NCBI GenBank assembly: GCA_016869595.1
Contig: VGDT01000001.1
Coordinates: 186,001-250,000 of the forward strand
DNA: 64,000 nt
Reading direction: 5' to 3'
Origin: Alphaproteobacteria bacterium
GTDB taxonomy: Bacteria; Pseudomonadota; Alphaproteobacteria; Rhizobiales; Beijerinckiaceae
Shown here: in pieces, positions 1-10,601 of the stretch
How the letters are laid out: each line of letters starts with the position of its first letter
Numbering within the stretch: the first letter of the stretch is position 1
Made by a program: the position numbers and the translations under genes
Notes under the pieces: model-generated
What the model was told of the DNA's origin: nothing
The model's input: the letters and a program-made list of their open reading frames with translations, nothing else
Databases searched by the model: none

Positions 1-720
1 GACGGGAATGTCTGTGCGCACGTCAACGCCATTTCTTTCGAGCGAATTGCGCGCGTAGTCCGACAGTCGTTCAGGAAAGCTTGCAAGAATGCGCGGGCCT
101 GCTTCGAGCAGAATGATGTGTGTCTTCCTTGGATCGGCGCGGCGAAACTCCGGGGGAAGCGTTCGCCGCGCGAGTTCGGCGATAGCGCCGGCGAGTTCGA
201 CTCCGGTCGGACCGCCTCCGACAATGACGATAGTCAGCAGTCTCTCGCGTTCGATGGGATCGCCGCTGACCTCGGCGCGCTCGAACGCCAGAAGCAGCCT
301 GCGGCGGATGAGCGCCGCATCGGAGATGGATTTCAACCCTGGAGCCAATTTCGCCCAGTCGTGGCCAAAGTAGGAGTGCGTGGCGCCCGTCGCGACGACC
401 AGAAAGTCATAGCCGATCTCGCATTCTTGAGTCTTCACGACTTTGCGCGCCGTATCGACTCCCTCGACCGTAAGCATCAGCACGGTTGCATTCTTCTGAC
501 GCCGTACGACGTGTCGTATCGGCCAGGCGACCTCTGGCGCAGCGAGCGCCGCAGTCGCAACTTGGTAGAGCAGGGGCTGGAAGCAATGATGATTGTTGCT
601 GTCCAGTATCACGATGCGTGCGCCCGACCCGGCAAGAGCCAGCGCCGCCGCAATTCCCGCAAAACCGCCGCCAATGATGACGACGCGAGGTTTGCTTTCG
701 GCGGCGCTGCTTTGCTGCAT
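1..720 (-). CDS. ndh: Type II NADH dehydrogenase (NDH-2), 3' part outside window
   Basis: Single-subunit, non-proton-pumping NADH:quinone oxidoreductase of the inner membrane, read on the minus strand from the ATG at 720 and cut off at base 1 after 240 codons. An FAD-binding Rossmann motif VVIIGGGFAGIAAALAL starts near residue 13. The family motif FQPLLYQVAT follows near 48, an ATG-type FAD motif near 110, and a second Rossmann motif VIVGGGPTGVELAG near 165 for NADH. An acidic residue (LLEAG, ~206) at the end of the second strand favours NADH over NADPH. Full family members have 400-450 residues, so roughly half is visible. It is transcribed away from rnpB. The family call is firm; the quinone specificity cannot be read. 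Confidence 0.9.
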   Translation of the reverse strand, partial: MQQSSAAESKPRVVIIGGGFAGIAAALALAGSGARIVILDSNNHHCFQPLLYQVATAALAAPEVAWPIRHVVRRQKNATVLMLTVEGVDTARKVVKTQECEIGYDFLVVATGATHSYFGHDWAKLAPGLKSISDAALIRRRLLLAFERAEVSGDPIERERLLTIVIVGGGPTGVELAGAIAELARRTLPPEFRRADPRKTHIILLEAGPRILASFPERLSDYARNSLERNGVDVRTDIPV

Positions 721-812
721 GGCGAACGATCCACGGACTGGCTTGTCGTCAGAGAGAGCGAATCAGGCCTAAAGCAGCCCGAAGCATACAAGGTTCCTGC
801 CGCTGACCGTCC

Positions 813-841
813 TTGCATTCCGGCTCAGGGGCGCCTATCCC
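813..841 (+). promoter_or_regulatory. Sigma-70-type promoter of rnpB
   Basis: TTGCAT at 813-818 and TATCCC at 836-841 are separated by exactly 17 bases. The predicted transcript start, about six bases later, coincides with the first base of the RNase P RNA (about 848). This agreement is the main support; the boxes themselves are moderate matches. Confidence 0.6.
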
Positions 842-847
842 TTCAGG

Positions 848-1228
<381 letters not shown>

Positions 1229-1230
<2 letters not shown>

Positions 1231-1777
1231 AAATCAAAGGAATTTCGTAGAGGAAATAGTCGGATTCAACGAACCACGATGGCGCGCATTGGCGGAGCAG
1301 CACGCCACCGTTCGCCTCGATGACGCGACGAGATGCGATATTATCGACGTCGCAACTCAATCGAGCGATTCCGATTCCCATGCCGCGACAGATGTCCAAA
1401 GCCAGCGCGAGCTGGCGCTTGCCGTAGCCGCGCCCCTGCATCGATGGCCGCACGCCATAGCCGAGATGGCCGCTGAAGTGGGCAAGCAAATGGGTGTCGA
1501 TGCGTGAGCGGATCGTGACCGCGCCTATAAAGGTTTCTCCTTCAACAAGCCAGAAAGCGTTCGCGGGAACGCTCGGCAGCGTTCGTTCGCCAAAGGCGGC
1601 GGGGCTTTGTCCGTCCCGGTCGAGTCTTGCGAGATGGCTCGTGAAGTCCTGCTCAACGGCAGCGATTTCGCTGGCGTCGTATGTGTGGCGTCCACCAACG
1701 GACAATCCTTCCCGCAGCGCGTCGAGATAGCTTTCGCGGAAAATTGGCGTTGGCCGGATCAGAAAGCTTTGCGTCAT
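1229..1777 (-). CDS. GNAT family N-acetyltransferase
   Basis: Predicted 182-residue acetyl-CoA-dependent acetyltransferase, substrate unknown. The acetyl-CoA-binding signature VRPSMQGRGYGKRQLALAL lies near residues 112-130. A typical GNAT ending follows, with DNIASRRVIEANGG, in which an Asn and an Arg/Glu helix precede the last strands, then an aromatic strand. Length and layout match RimJ/RimL-like or GCN5-like proteins. Its stop codon overlaps the last two bases of rnpB on the other strand, so the two genes converge with no gap. Confidence 0.85.
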
Positions 1778-2032
1778 CCCTCGCCCGCCGCCATAAGTCC
1801 GCCAAATTCCGGGCCACCGTAAACGCTCCCTTAACGATAAAAAAGCCTAATGAAACCGGTTGCCGAGTTCGGCGCGTGGCGACCCGCCTGCTCCCCGACG
1901 CCTCGCGGTTTCATGTCGATTAAGACCGCCCAGCCGCAATTGAGCCGTCTCGACGAGCCAGCGCTCGCCGGGCGCACGGCGTCGCGTCGCCTGCCGTCTC
2001 GCGCCGCGCGCCGTTTGGTAAGGAGCATGCCG

Positions 2033-3034
2033 ATGATGTCGGCGCCGCATATTCCGGTGCTGCGCGATGAGGCGATCGCCGCGCTCGCCGTTCGACCGGC
2101 CGGCCGCTATATCGACGCGACATTCGGCGCCGGCGGCTATACGCGCGCCATACTCGCGCATCCCGAAACGCGCGTGCTCGCCTTCGACCGCGATCAGAAC
2201 GCAGTTGCAACGGGTCAGGCGCTCGTCGAGGAGATGGGGGGACGGCTCACTCTCGTCGAGGCGCGCTTTTCGCAGCTTGCGGACGTTGCGCGAGCGCAAA
2301 ATTTTGCGCGGCTCGACGGAGTCGTCTTCGACATCGGCGTCTCGTCGATGCAGTTCGATGAAGCGGCGCGCGGCTTTTCTTTTCGCGTCGAGGGTCCGCT
2401 CGATATGCGCATGGAGGGGCGCGGGGGAAGCGCCGCCGACATCGTCAATCAAGCGGAAGAAGAGACCCTCGCCGACATCCTATATTTCTACGGCGAGGAG
2501 CGCGCCGCGCGCCGCATCGCCCGCGCGATTGTCCATGATCGCAAAATTGCGCCGTTCGAAACGACAAAAGCGCTCGCCGAAATGATCGCCCGCGTCGCTC
2601 CCAATCGCGCCAGCGACATTCATCCGGCGACAAAAAGCTTTCAGGCGTTACGCATCGCCGTCAACAATGAGCTCGAAGAATTGCTGAATGGTTTGCTTGG
2701 CGCCGAACGACTTCTCATCGAAGGCGGCCGGCTCGTCGTCGTGACCTTTCATTCGCTCGAGGATCGCATCGTCAAACAATTTCTCGCCGAACGGTGCGGT
2801 CGCGGCGAAACCGGGTCACGCCGACTTCCCGGCGAAATCGCGCCGCCGGCGCCAAGTTTCGTCTGCGAAGGGCGTCAACCGATCACGCCCACACACGCCG
2901 AGACGACGGCCAATCCGCGCGCGCGCTCGGCCAAATTGCGCCACGCGACGCGCACGACGGCGCCGCCACATCCGCTCGACCCAAGGCTCGCGCGCCTTGT
3001 TCGCTTGCCCGATCGCGACAAGGGAAAAGCCTGA
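2033..3034 (+). CDS. rsmH: 16S rRNA (cytosine-1402 N4)-methyltransferase RsmH
   Basis: S-adenosylmethionine-dependent methyltransferase (MraW) that modifies C1402 of 16S rRNA; first gene of the dcw cluster. The protein opens with [12 protein letters not shown] and continues with the SAM motif [14 protein letters not shown]. Later family blocks are [23 protein letters not shown] and the C-terminal [16 protein letters not shown]. Reading is open from 1850, which would add about 60 residues. I chose the ATG at 2033 because AAGGAG at 2020-2025 sits seven bases upstream and the family starts here; ATG 2027 or 2036 are alternatives. About 333 residues. The stop overlaps the ftsL start by one base. 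No mraZ precedes it. Confidence 0.95.
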   Translation: MMSAPHIPVLRDEAIAALAVRPAGRYIDATFGAGGYTRAILAHPETRVLAFDRDQNAVATGQALVEEMGGRLTLVEARFSQLADVARAQNFARLDGVVFDIGVSSMQFDEAARGFSFRVEGPLDMRMEGRGGSAADIVNQAEEETLADILYFYGEERAARRIARAIVHDRKIAPFETTKALAEMIARVAPNRASDIHPATKSFQALRIAVNNELEELLNGLLGAERLLIEGGRLVVVTFHSLEDRIVKQFLAERCGRGETGSRRLPGEIAPPAPSFVCEGRQPITPTHAETTANPRARSAKLRHATRTTAPPHPLDPRLARLVRLPDRDKGKA

Positions 3035-3447
3035 TGCTGCGGCTCCTCAACATCATCGCGGTTCTCGTGCTTGTCGGTTCGGCGGTTTACGCCTATTCGA
3101 TCAAATATCAGACGAGCTATCGCGCCGAACAGATCGCCAAAACGAATATCGAGATCAGGCAGGAACGCGACGCCATTGCGGTGCTGCGCGCCGAATGGGC
3201 CTATATGACGCGGCCAGAGCGCGTTCAGCAGCTCGCCGACTCTTATCTTACAGGCATGAAGCGGCTCGACGCGACGCAGATCGTCAGCGCGCAATCGCTG
3301 CCTGAGCGATCGCCGCGCGTCGACTCCATCGGCCAAAAGCTCGACTCGCTGGGATTGAGCATGCCGGCGACGCCGCCAGTCGCCGGCGGCGCGTCGACGA
3401 CCACGCCGAAAGCGCAGGGACAGAGCCAAGAGCGACGCAAGCCATGA
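3034..3447 (+). CDS. ftsL: Cell division protein FtsL (probable)
   Basis: Small bitopic division protein of 137 residues. It has an N-terminal transmembrane helix (LLNIIAVLVLVGSAVYAYSI, residues ~4-23), then a periplasmic heptad-type coiled coil rich in Glu/Arg (~28-60). A segment with LRAEWAYMTRPERVQQLA follows, the usual alphaproteobacterial FtsL signature, and the tail is Pro/Ala/Ser-rich. FtsL is poorly conserved in sequence, so the call rests on size, topology and position between rsmH and ftsI. It would bridge FtsQ-FtsB and FtsW-FtsI. ATG overlaps the rsmH stop; its end overlaps ftsI by four bases. Confidence 0.85.
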   Translation: MLRLLNIIAVLVLVGSAVYAYSIKYQTSYRAEQIAKTNIEIRQERDAIAVLRAEWAYMTRPERVQQLADSYLTGMKRLDATQIVSAQSLPERSPRVDSIGQKLDSLGLSMPATPPVAGGASTTTPKAQGQSQERRKP

Positions 3448-5213
3448 CGCAGACGACGTTCGATACGCAAACATCGCCAGCGCGTAGAATGCGCGCGATG
3501 TTGCGCGCCGTGTTCTCGACAAGTCTCGCTCTGAGCGCGTCGCGCATGCGCCTCGCGGCGCTGGGCTTTCTCGTGCTCTATGCCGTGATCGCAATCAAGC
3601 TCGTCTATCTCGGCTTTAAGCCGGAAGCGGCGACGACGCGGCGCGCGGCGGCGGAGGCGGTCGCGGCTTCCCGCCCCGACATCCTCGATCGCAACGGCGA
3701 AGTGCTCGCGAGCGACGTCAAGGTGATGTCGGTTTTCGCCGAGCCGCGCCGTCTCATCGACAAGGACGAAGCGACCGAGCTTTTGACCGCCGTTCTGCCG
3801 GGGCTCGACGCGCGCGAGTTGCGCGAGCGGCTCGGCTCCAAGAAAGGCTTTGTGTGGGTGAAGCGCGAGGTGACGCCGCATCAGCGAGACGAAATTTTTC
3901 ATCTCGGACTGCCGGGCGTCGGATTGATCGCCGAGAATAAGCGCGTCTATCCGAATGGGCCGATCGGCGCGCATGTGCTCGGCTTCGCCAATGTGGACAA
4001 TCAGGGCATCGCAGGCATCGAGAAATATCTCGACGGGCAGGGGCTCGCCGATCTGCATGGCGCCGGCTTTGGCGCGGCGCCTGAAGACCTAAAGCCCGTG
4101 GCGCTTTCGCTCGACATACGCGCGACGCATGCGCTGCGCGACGAGCTCGAAAAGGGCGTCATTCACTTTAAGGCGAAGGCGGGCGCCGCGGCGATCATGG
4201 ACGTCAACACCGGAGAAGTGATCGCGCTTGCCTCGCTCCCCGACTACGATCCGAACAAGCCGACCGACGCGCTCGATCCGATTCACATCAACCGCATGAA
4301 TGTCGGCGTTTATGAGATGGGCTCGACCTTCAAGGCGCTGACCATCGCGATGGCGCTCGATTCCGGCAAGGTCAATCTCAACTCAAGGCTTGACGCGCGC
4401 GGCGTGCTTTCGTTCGGCCGTTTCAAGATTCATGACTATCACGCGCAAAATCGCGCGCTCACCTTGCCGGAAGTTTTCACCTATTCGTCCAATGTCGGCG
4501 TCGCGCGTATGGCGATGGGCCAGGGCGTGGAGCGGCACAAGGCGTTCTTGCGCAAGTTGGGCCAGCTCACCCGCATGCGCACCGAACTGCCCGAAAGCGC
4601 CGAGCCGATCGTGCCGAAAAATTGGGGCGAGTTGAACACCATGACCATCGCCTTCGGTCATGGCCTCGCCGTGGCGCCGCTACAGGCGATGATGGCGGTC
4701 GGCGCGCTGATGAACGGCGGCTATCTGATGGCGCCGACTTTCATCAGGCGCAGCGAAGAAGAAGCGAGAGCGAGCGCAGAACGCGTCGTGAAGCCGGAGA
4801 CGAGCGAGGCGATGCGCTATCTCATGCGGCTTAACGCTGAAATCGGCACGGCGCGAAGGGTGAACATCGCGGGCTATTACGTCGGCGGAAAAACGGGCAC
4901 GGCGGAAAAGGTCATCAACGGCCATTACTCGAAGAACAAGCTTTTTACGACCTTCATGGCGGTGGCGCCATCGGACAAGCCGAAATATCTGTTCCTCACT
5001 ATCATGGACGAACCCCAAGGATTGCCGGAAACCGGCGGCTACGCTACGGCCGCCTATAACGCGGGGCATGTGACGGGCGAGATCATCGAGCGAGTCGGTC
5101 CCATTCTTGGGCTCGCCCCCCGCTTCGAGCCGCCCCACCAGCCTTTCCCCCTCCTCGCCAAATTGGGTTATGGCTATGCCAATGTTCCCGCCCGCGGCGG
5201 GGGAGGGCATTGA
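3444..5213 (+). CDS. ftsI: Septal peptidoglycan transpeptidase FtsI (PBP3)
   Basis: Monofunctional class B penicillin-binding protein that cross-links septal peptidoglycan. Of 589 residues, ~35-60 form the single membrane anchor (LAALGFLVLYAVIAIKLVYL). A dimerisation/pedestal domain follows, starting RPDILDRNGEVLA. The transpeptidase domain shows all three active-site boxes: S294-T-F-K297, S348-S-N and K483-T-G-T. The length matches rhizobial FtsI. The ATGA junction with ftsL and the overlap with murE indicate translational coupling. Confidence 0.97.
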   Translation: MTQTTFDTQTSPARRMRAMLRAVFSTSLALSASRMRLAALGFLVLYAVIAIKLVYLGFKPEAATTRRAAAEAVAASRPDILDRNGEVLASDVKVMSVFAEPRRLIDKDEATELLTAVLPGLDARELRERLGSKKGFVWVKREVTPHQRDEIFHLGLPGVGLIAENKRVYPNGPIGAHVLGFANVDNQGIAGIEKYLDGQGLADLHGAGFGAAPEDLKPVALSLDIRATHALRDELEKGVIHFKAKAGAAAIMDVNTGEVIALASLPDYDPNKPTDALDPIHINRMNVGVYEMGSTFKALTIAMALDSGKVNLNSRLDARGVLSFGRFKIHDYHAQNRALTLPEVFTYSSNVGVARMAMGQGVERHKAFLRKLGQLTRMRTELPESAEPIVPKNWGELNTMTIAFGHGLAVAPLQAMMAVGALMNGGYLMAPTFIRRSEEEARASAERVVKPETSEAMRYLMRLNAEIGTARRVNIAGYYVGGKTGTAEKVINGHYSKNKLFTTFMAVAPSDKPKYLFLTIMDEPQGLPETGGYATAAYNAGHVTGEIIERVGPILGLAPRFEPPHQPFPLLAKLGYGYANVPARGGGGH

Positions 5214-6664
5214 TGCTGCTTTCGGAACTGCTCGCGACGCCTGACCTTGAGCCCGCCTTGCGCGGGCTCGAGATCGCCGGCCTGACGGCCGACAGTCGAA
5301 TGGCGCGCGACGGCTTCGCATTTTTTGCAATTCCGGGTCATGCAGGCGACGGCATGTCTTACGTCGCCGACGCGGCGGCGCGCGGCGCCAGCGTCGTCAT
5401 CGCGCAACGCGCCGCCGAATGTCCGCTGCCGCTTATCGTCGTCGCCGACGTGCGGCGCGCCTTGGCGCTCGCGGCGGCGCGCTTCTTTCCTCGTCAGCCC
5501 TCGACGATCGCCGCCGTGACAGGCACGAGCGGCAAGACCTCGGTCGTCGCCTTCCTGCGCCAGATCTGGGCCGCGCTTGGACATGATGCGGCGTCGCTCG
5601 GCACAGTCGGGATCGTGGACTCGCGCGGCGCCCATTACGGCGCGCTGACGACGCCGGGGCCCGTCGAACTGCATCAGATGCTGGAGGATCTCGCGGCGCG
5701 CGGCGTCACGCATCTCGCGATGGAAGCGTCTTCGCTCGGCATCGATCAGCGGCGGCTCGACGGCGTGCGCGTCACTGTTGCCGGCTTCACCAATTTCTCG
5801 CGCGACCATCTCGATCATCACGCGAGCATGGAGGACTATTTCGCGGCGAAGATGCGGCTTTTCGATACGCTGCTGCAGTCTGGACAGACCGTGGCGATCG
5901 ACGCCGACAGCGACGTCGCGTCCCGCGTTATCGACATCTGCCGCACGAAAGGTCTCCAGATTTTCAGCGTCGGTTCGAAAGGCGAAACGATTAAACTCCT
6001 TTCGGCGACGCCGTCCGCCCTCGCAACATCGCTGCGGCTCAGCCATGACGGCGCCCGATATGAAGTGAATCTGCCGCTTGCCGGCGCATTCCAGGTCTCA
6101 AACGCGCTCGTCGCCGCCGGCCTCGCCATTGCAAGCGGCGATAACCCTCAGAAAGTCTTTGCGGCGCTCGAAGCGCTCACGGGCGCGCCGGGGCGGCTCG
6201 AATTCGTCGGCCAGCATAAGGGGGCGCCGATCTTCGTCGACTACGCCCATAAGCCCGACGCGCTGGAAAAAGTGCTCGCCACCCTGCGGCCGTTGACAAA
6301 AAATCGCCTGATTGTCGTTTTCGGGTGCGGCGGCGACCGCGACCGTGGCAAACGCCCGCTGATGGGCGAAATCGTCGCGAGAGCCGCCGATGTCGCCATC
6401 GTCACCGATGACAACCCGCGCAGCGAGGACGCGGCCGCCATTCGCGCGGAAATCCTTCAAGGAACCCGCGGTGGCGCGGCGCAGATCATCGAGATCGGAG
6501 ATCGGCGCGCGGCGATCGCCAACGCCGTGGCGGAACTTAAAACAGGCGACGCGCTCGTGGTGGCCGGCAAGGGCCACGAAACGGGACAGATCGTCGGCGA
6601 CCGCGTTTTGCCTTTCTCCGATCATGAGGCGATTGCGCAGGCGCTAAAGGAGCATCATCCATGA
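5213..6664 (+). CDS. murE: UDP-MurNAc-L-Ala-D-Glu--meso-DAP ligase MurE
   Basis: Cytoplasmic Mur ligase adding meso-diaminopimelate to the UDP-MurNAc dipeptide. The 483-residue protein has the ATP loop VTGTSGKTSV (Lys108) and a central ligase domain with FTNFSRDHLDHH. The C-terminal domain carries D400-N-P-R403, the motif that selects meso-DAP instead of lysine. I use ATG 5213, which overlaps the ftsI TGA by one base; the TTG at 5210 is less likely. It ends in a four-base overlap with murF. Confidence 0.97.
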   Translation: MLLSELLATPDLEPALRGLEIAGLTADSRMARDGFAFFAIPGHAGDGMSYVADAAARGASVVIAQRAAECPLPLIVVADVRRALALAAARFFPRQPSTIAAVTGTSGKTSVVAFLRQIWAALGHDAASLGTVGIVDSRGAHYGALTTPGPVELHQMLEDLAARGVTHLAMEASSLGIDQRRLDGVRVTVAGFTNFSRDHLDHHASMEDYFAAKMRLFDTLLQSGQTVAIDADSDVASRVIDICRTKGLQIFSVGSKGETIKLLSATPSALATSLRLSHDGARYEVNLPLAGAFQVSNALVAAGLAIASGDNPQKVFAALEALTGAPGRLEFVGQHKGAPIFVDYAHKPDALEKVLATLRPLTKNRLIVVFGCGGDRDRGKRPLMGEIVARAADVAIVTDDNPRSEDAAAIRAEILQGTRGGAAQIIEIGDRRAAIANAVAELKTGDALVVAGKGHETGQIVGDRVLPFSDHEAIAQALKEHHP

Positions 6665-8079
6665 CCCGGAAACCGCTATGGTCGGGACTGGCGCTGGTCG
6701 GCGCGCTGCGCGCGCGCGTCAGCGGCGGCCTTGCGCGCGAAGCCTCGGGCGTTTCCATCGATACGCGCACGCTTCAACCGGGCGATCTGTTCCTCGCCAT
6801 CAAAGGCGAGACGCGCGACGGCCATGAGTTCGTGCGGACGGCTTTCGAAAAAGGCGCGGCGGCGGCGGTGATCGACGAAGCGCATGCGCCTGAGCTTTCT
6901 GGCGCTGGACCGCTTTTTGTCGTTAGAGACGTGCAGCAGTCGCTCGAGTCGCTCGGCCAGCGGGCGCGTGAACGGAGCGCGGCTTTCATCGTCGCTGTCA
7001 CCGGCTCGGTCGGCAAGACGTCAACGAAGGATATGATCCGGCTCATGCTGTCGCGTTTCGGCGACACGCATGCGTCGGCGGCGTCCTACAACAATCAATG
7101 GGGCGTGCCGCTGACGCTCGCGCGGATGCCGGCGGAGTCGCGCTACGGCGTATTCGAACTCGGCATGAATCACACGGGCGAGATCGCCGCGCTCGTCGCT
7201 CAGGTGCGCCCACACGTCGCCGTCGTCACGCGCATCGCGCCCGTTCACCTCGAATATTTCGGTTCCATCGAGAAGATCGCCGACGCCAAGGCGGAAATCT
7301 TCCCGGCGCTCGACGGCGGCGTCGCAATCATCAATCGCGATGACGGGTTTTACGAGCGTCTCGCTGCGGCGGCGGCGCCGACCGCCGGACATGTCTTCAG
7401 CTTCGGCGAGACGGAGGGCGCTGATGCGCGTCTCTTGTCATACGAGACTGTCGACGAAGGCGCGCTCGTCGAGGCGGAAATTTTCGAACGCCGACTGCGC
7501 TTCCGCATCGGCGCGCCAGGCAAGCATGTCGCCATGAATGCGCTCGCGGCGCTGCTCGTCGGCGCCGTATTCGACGTGGATTTGGAAGAGGCTGCGGGGG
7601 CTTTCGCCGAATTCAAGCCGCCGATCGGACGCGGCCAACGTGAAAAAATATCGACGCCGGATGGCGCGTTTACGCTTATCGACGAGAGCTACAACGCCAA
7701 TCCGACTTCCATGCGTGTGGCGCTGCAACTTCTCGGCGGCGCGGCGACGGGACCGGGCGGCCGGCGTATCGCGGTGCTCGGCGACATGTTGGAGCTTGGA
7801 CCCCAGGCGGCCGAACTGCACGCCGAACTCGCGAAAGACCTTATCGACGCCAAGGTCGATCTGCTATTCACCTCGGGACCATTGATGTCGCGCTTAAGTT
7901 ACGCTGCTCCGGACGCCATGCGCGCCGCGCATCGGGCGACGCCGCTGGAGCTGGAAGAGGCGGTGCTTGCCGCCATCCGGCCCGGCGACGTGGTGATGGT
8001 GAAGGGCTCCAATGGTTCGCGCATGTCGCGGATCGTCTCGGCCTTGAAAGACGCATTCGCCGACGAGATGGCGAACTGA
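6661..8079 (+). CDS. murF: UDP-MurNAc-tripeptide--D-Ala-D-Ala ligase MurF
   Basis: Mur ligase that attaches D-Ala-D-Ala to complete the pentapeptide. The 472-residue protein has an N-terminal substrate domain with DTRTLQPGDLFLAIKGE, the P-loop VTGSVGKTSTKDMI (~108-121), and the family stretch NNQWGVPLTLARMP. Near 345 it has IDESYNANPTSM and then LGDMLELG, both diagnostic of MurF rather than MurE. The start overlaps murE by four bases (ATGA); mraY follows after nine bases with GGAGAG as its ribosome site. Confidence 0.97.
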   Translation: MTRKPLWSGLALVGALRARVSGGLAREASGVSIDTRTLQPGDLFLAIKGETRDGHEFVRTAFEKGAAAAVIDEAHAPELSGAGPLFVVRDVQQSLESLGQRARERSAAFIVAVTGSVGKTSTKDMIRLMLSRFGDTHASAASYNNQWGVPLTLARMPAESRYGVFELGMNHTGEIAALVAQVRPHVAVVTRIAPVHLEYFGSIEKIADAKAEIFPALDGGVAIINRDDGFYERLAAAAAPTAGHVFSFGETEGADARLLSYETVDEGALVEAEIFERRLRFRIGAPGKHVAMNALAALLVGAVFDVDLEEAAGAFAEFKPPIGRGQREKISTPDGAFTLIDESYNANPTSMRVALQLLGGAATGPGGRRIAVLGDMLELGPQAAELHAELAKDLIDAKVDLLFTSGPLMSRLSYAAPDAMRAAHRATPLELEEAVLAAIRPGDVVMVKGSNGSRMSRIVSALKDAFADEMAN

Positions 8080-8088
8080 GGAGAGACG

Positions 8089-9171
8089 ATGCTGACGCTG
8101 CTTGCGGACTTTTCTTATCTTTACAGTCCGCTAAACGTCTTCCGCTACATCACGTTCCGCGCCGCCATGGGAGCGGCGACGGCGCTTTTCTTCGTCTTCT
8201 TCTTCGGGCCGGGCGTGATCGCCGCGTTGCGCATCAAACAGGGCAAGGGCCAGCCGATCCGCGAAGACGGACCGGCTTCTCATCTCATCACCAAAAAAGG
8301 CACGCCGACGATGGGCGGCCTGATGATTCTCTCGGGGCTGGTCGCAGCGACGCTGCTTTGGGCGAATTTGCGCAATGCCTATGTGTGGATCGTGCTCTTC
8401 GTCACCGTAAGCTTCGGCCTTATTGGCTTTTATGACGACTATCTTAAGGTGACGAAACAATCGCACGCCGGCTTCTCCGGCAAGCTGCGATTGGCCATTG
8501 AGTTCGTGATCGCCGGCGTCGCCTGTTATTTGATGACGAAGGCTGGCGGCGAGAACATGACGAATATCGCCATACCGATGGTCAAAGGCTATGTCGCGAC
8601 GCTCGGTCCGTTCTTCATTTTCTTTGGCGCATTCGTCATCGTCGCCGCCGGCAATTGCGTCAATCTGACTGACGGACTCGACGGCCTCGCCATCGTACCG
8701 TCGATGATCGCCGCGGGCGCCTTTGCGATCTTCGCTTATCTCGTTGGCAATTCGATCTTCTCGAATTATCTCGGCGTCAATTACGTCGCCGGCGTCGGCG
8801 AACTGACGATCGTCTGTTCCGCCTTCATCGGCGCGGGACTTGGCTTTCTGTGGTTCAACGCGCCGCCGGCGCAAATCTTCATGGGCGACACCGGCTCGCT
8901 GGCGCTGGGCGGACTCGTCGGCTCGGTGGCGGTCGCGGTGAAGCAGGAATTCGTGCTCGTCATCGTCGGCGGCCTTTTCGTCCTCGAAGGCGCGTCGGTC
9001 ATTATCCAGGTTGTCTATTACAAGCTCACCGGCAAGCGCATTTTCCTGATGGCGCCGATTCATCATCACTTCGAACAAAAGGGCTGGAAGGAGCCGCAGA
9101 TCGTTATCCGCTTCTGGATCATCGCCTTCGTCCTGGCTCTGATGGGCCTCTCGACCTTGAAGCTGAGGTGA
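8089..9171 (+). CDS. mraY: Phospho-MurNAc-pentapeptide translocase MraY
   Basis: Integral membrane enzyme that transfers phospho-MurNAc-pentapeptide to undecaprenyl phosphate, giving lipid I. The 360 residues include about ten hydrophobic helices. Cytoplasmic catalytic motifs are [10 protein letters not shown] near 68, FYDDYLK near 118, [10 protein letters not shown] near 195 with its Asp pair, and APIHHHFE near 325. Preceded by GAGGAGAG five bases from the ATG. It is the membrane entry point between the MurF and MurG steps encoded on either side. Confidence 0.97.
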   Translation: MLTLLADFSYLYSPLNVFRYITFRAAMGAATALFFVFFFGPGVIAALRIKQGKGQPIREDGPASHLITKKGTPTMGGLMILSGLVAATLLWANLRNAYVWIVLFVTVSFGLIGFYDDYLKVTKQSHAGFSGKLRLAIEFVIAGVACYLMTKAGGENMTNIAIPMVKGYVATLGPFFIFFGAFVIVAAGNCVNLTDGLDGLAIVPSMIAAGAFAIFAYLVGNSIFSNYLGVNYVAGVGELTIVCSAFIGAGLGFLWFNAPPAQIFMGDTGSLALGGLVGSVAVAVKQEFVLVIVGGLFVLEGASVIIQVVYYKLTGKRIFLMAPIHHHFEQKGWKEPQIVIRFWIIAFVLALMGLSTLKLR

Positions 9172-9173
9172 CG

Positions 9174-10601
9174 ATGACGCCGGTCGAGACGTTCAAGGAC
9201 AAGCGCGTCGCGCTTTTCGGCCTCGGCGGCTCGGGCCTCTCGACGGCTCGCGCATTGATCGCCGGCGGCGCGCAGGTCGCCGCTTGGGACGATGGCGAGG
9301 CCGGACGGCTCAAGGCGGTCGCGCAAGGCATAGCGCTCGAGGATCTCGCTGTGGCGGATTGGAGCCGCTTCGATGCGCTCGTCCTTTCTCCCGGCGTGCC
9401 GCTGACGCACCCCGAGCCGCATTGGACCGTGCAGGCGGCGAAGGCCGCCGGAGTCGAAATCATCGGCGACGTCGAACTGTTCTGCCGCGAGCGCGAAGCG
9501 CGCGCCGGCGGATCGCCCTTCATCGCCATCACCGGCACAAACGGCAAATCGACGACGACGGCGCTTATCGCGCATATCTTGCGCGAGGCCGGACGCGACG
9601 TGCAGCTCGGCGGCAATATCGGCGTGCCGATTCTCGACCTTGAGCCGCCATCGGACGAACGCATTCACGTCATCGAATGCTCATCGTTTCAGATCGATCT
9701 TGCGCCATCACTGGCGCCGACCATCGGCGTTTTGATCAACGTCACGCCGGACCATATCGATCGTCACGGAACGATTGAAAATTACGCCGCCATCAAGGAG
9801 CGGCTTGTCGCTGCGGCCGAAGTGGCGCTTGTCGGCGTCGACGACGCCCATTGCCACGCGATCGGCGCGCGTCTCGCCGCAACGGCGTCGCCCGACAAGC
9901 GCGTCATGCCTGTGTCGGCGAAACGCGCGCTCGACTGGGGCTTCTATGTCGAGGATCGAAGCGTCTATTTCCGCGAGCATGGGCATCCGCCCGATGAAGC
10001 CGAGCTGATCGGTTCGCTTAAAGGCGCGCGCGCGCTTCGCGGCGCGCATAATGCGCAAAACGCCGCCTTTGCCGCCGCAGCCGCATGGGAGTGCGGACTG
10101 GACGATGATGAGATCGCGAGTGGTCTGTTGAGTTTCCCTGGACTTCCGCATCGCATGGAAGAAGTTAAACGCATCGAGCGTGTGCTGTTCATCAACGATT
10201 CAAAGGCGACCAACGCCGACGCCGCCGAAAAAGCGTTGACCAGCTTTACCGACATCTACTGGGTTCTCGGAGGCCGATCGAAAGCGGGCGGCGTCGAGCC
10301 GCTGCGGCCGCACTTCTCGCGCATACGCAAGGCCTATCTGATCGGCGAAGCGACCGAAGATTTCGCGCGCACGCTTGAGGGAGCGCTGCCTTTCGAGCGA
10401 TGCGGAACGCTCGACGTTGCGACGACGCGCGCCGCGCTCGACGCGCTCGCGGAGGGCGCGCCAGAACCCGTGGTGTTGCTGTCGCCGGCATGCGCATCCT
10501 ATGACCAGTTCGCTAATTTCGAAGCGCGCGGCGACGCGTTTCGTGGCCTCGTTGAGGGACTTCCCGCCGTCATCGCGGCGCGAAAAGGAGGGCTGAGATG
10601 A
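9174..10601 (+). CDS. murD: UDP-MurNAc-L-alanine--D-glutamate ligase MurD
   Basis: Mur ligase adding D-glutamate to UDP-MurNAc-L-Ala. The 475-residue protein starts with a Rossmann-like [17 protein letters not shown] fold. It has the P-loop [15 protein letters not shown] (~120), [24 protein letters not shown] in the central domain, and [17 protein letters not shown] followed by [11 protein letters not shown] in the C-terminal domain. ATG 9174 is two bases after the mraY stop. The frame is open further upstream inside mraY, but nothing there resembles MurD. Ends in a four-base overlap with ftsW. Confidence 0.97.
   Translation: MTPVETFKDKRVALFGLGGSGLSTARALIAGGAQVAAWDDGEAGRLKAVAQGIALEDLAVADWSRFDALVLSPGVPLTHPEPHWTVQAAKAAGVEIIGDVELFCREREARAGGSPFIAITGTNGKSTTTALIAHILREAGRDVQLGGNIGVPILDLEPPSDERIHVIECSSFQIDLAPSLAPTIGVLINVTPDHIDRHGTIENYAAIKERLVAAAEVALVGVDDAHCHAIGARLAATASPDKRVMPVSAKRALDWGFYVEDRSVYFREHGHPPDEAELIGSLKGARALRGAHNAQNAAFAAAAAWECGLDDDEIASGLLSFPGLPHRMEEVKRIERVLFINDSKATNADAAEKALTSFTDIYWVLGGRSKAGGVEPLRPHFSRIRKAYLIGEATEDFARTLEGALPFERCGTLDVATTRAALDALAEGAPEPVVLLSPACASYDQFANFEARGDAFRGLVEGLPAVIAARKGGLR

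Noticed and set aside
8131-9078. Long minus-strand open frame of 315 codons opposite mraY
   Set aside because: Antisense shadow of a conserved membrane protein; composition Arg/Asp/Glu-rich with no domain, typical of GC-rich complementary frames.
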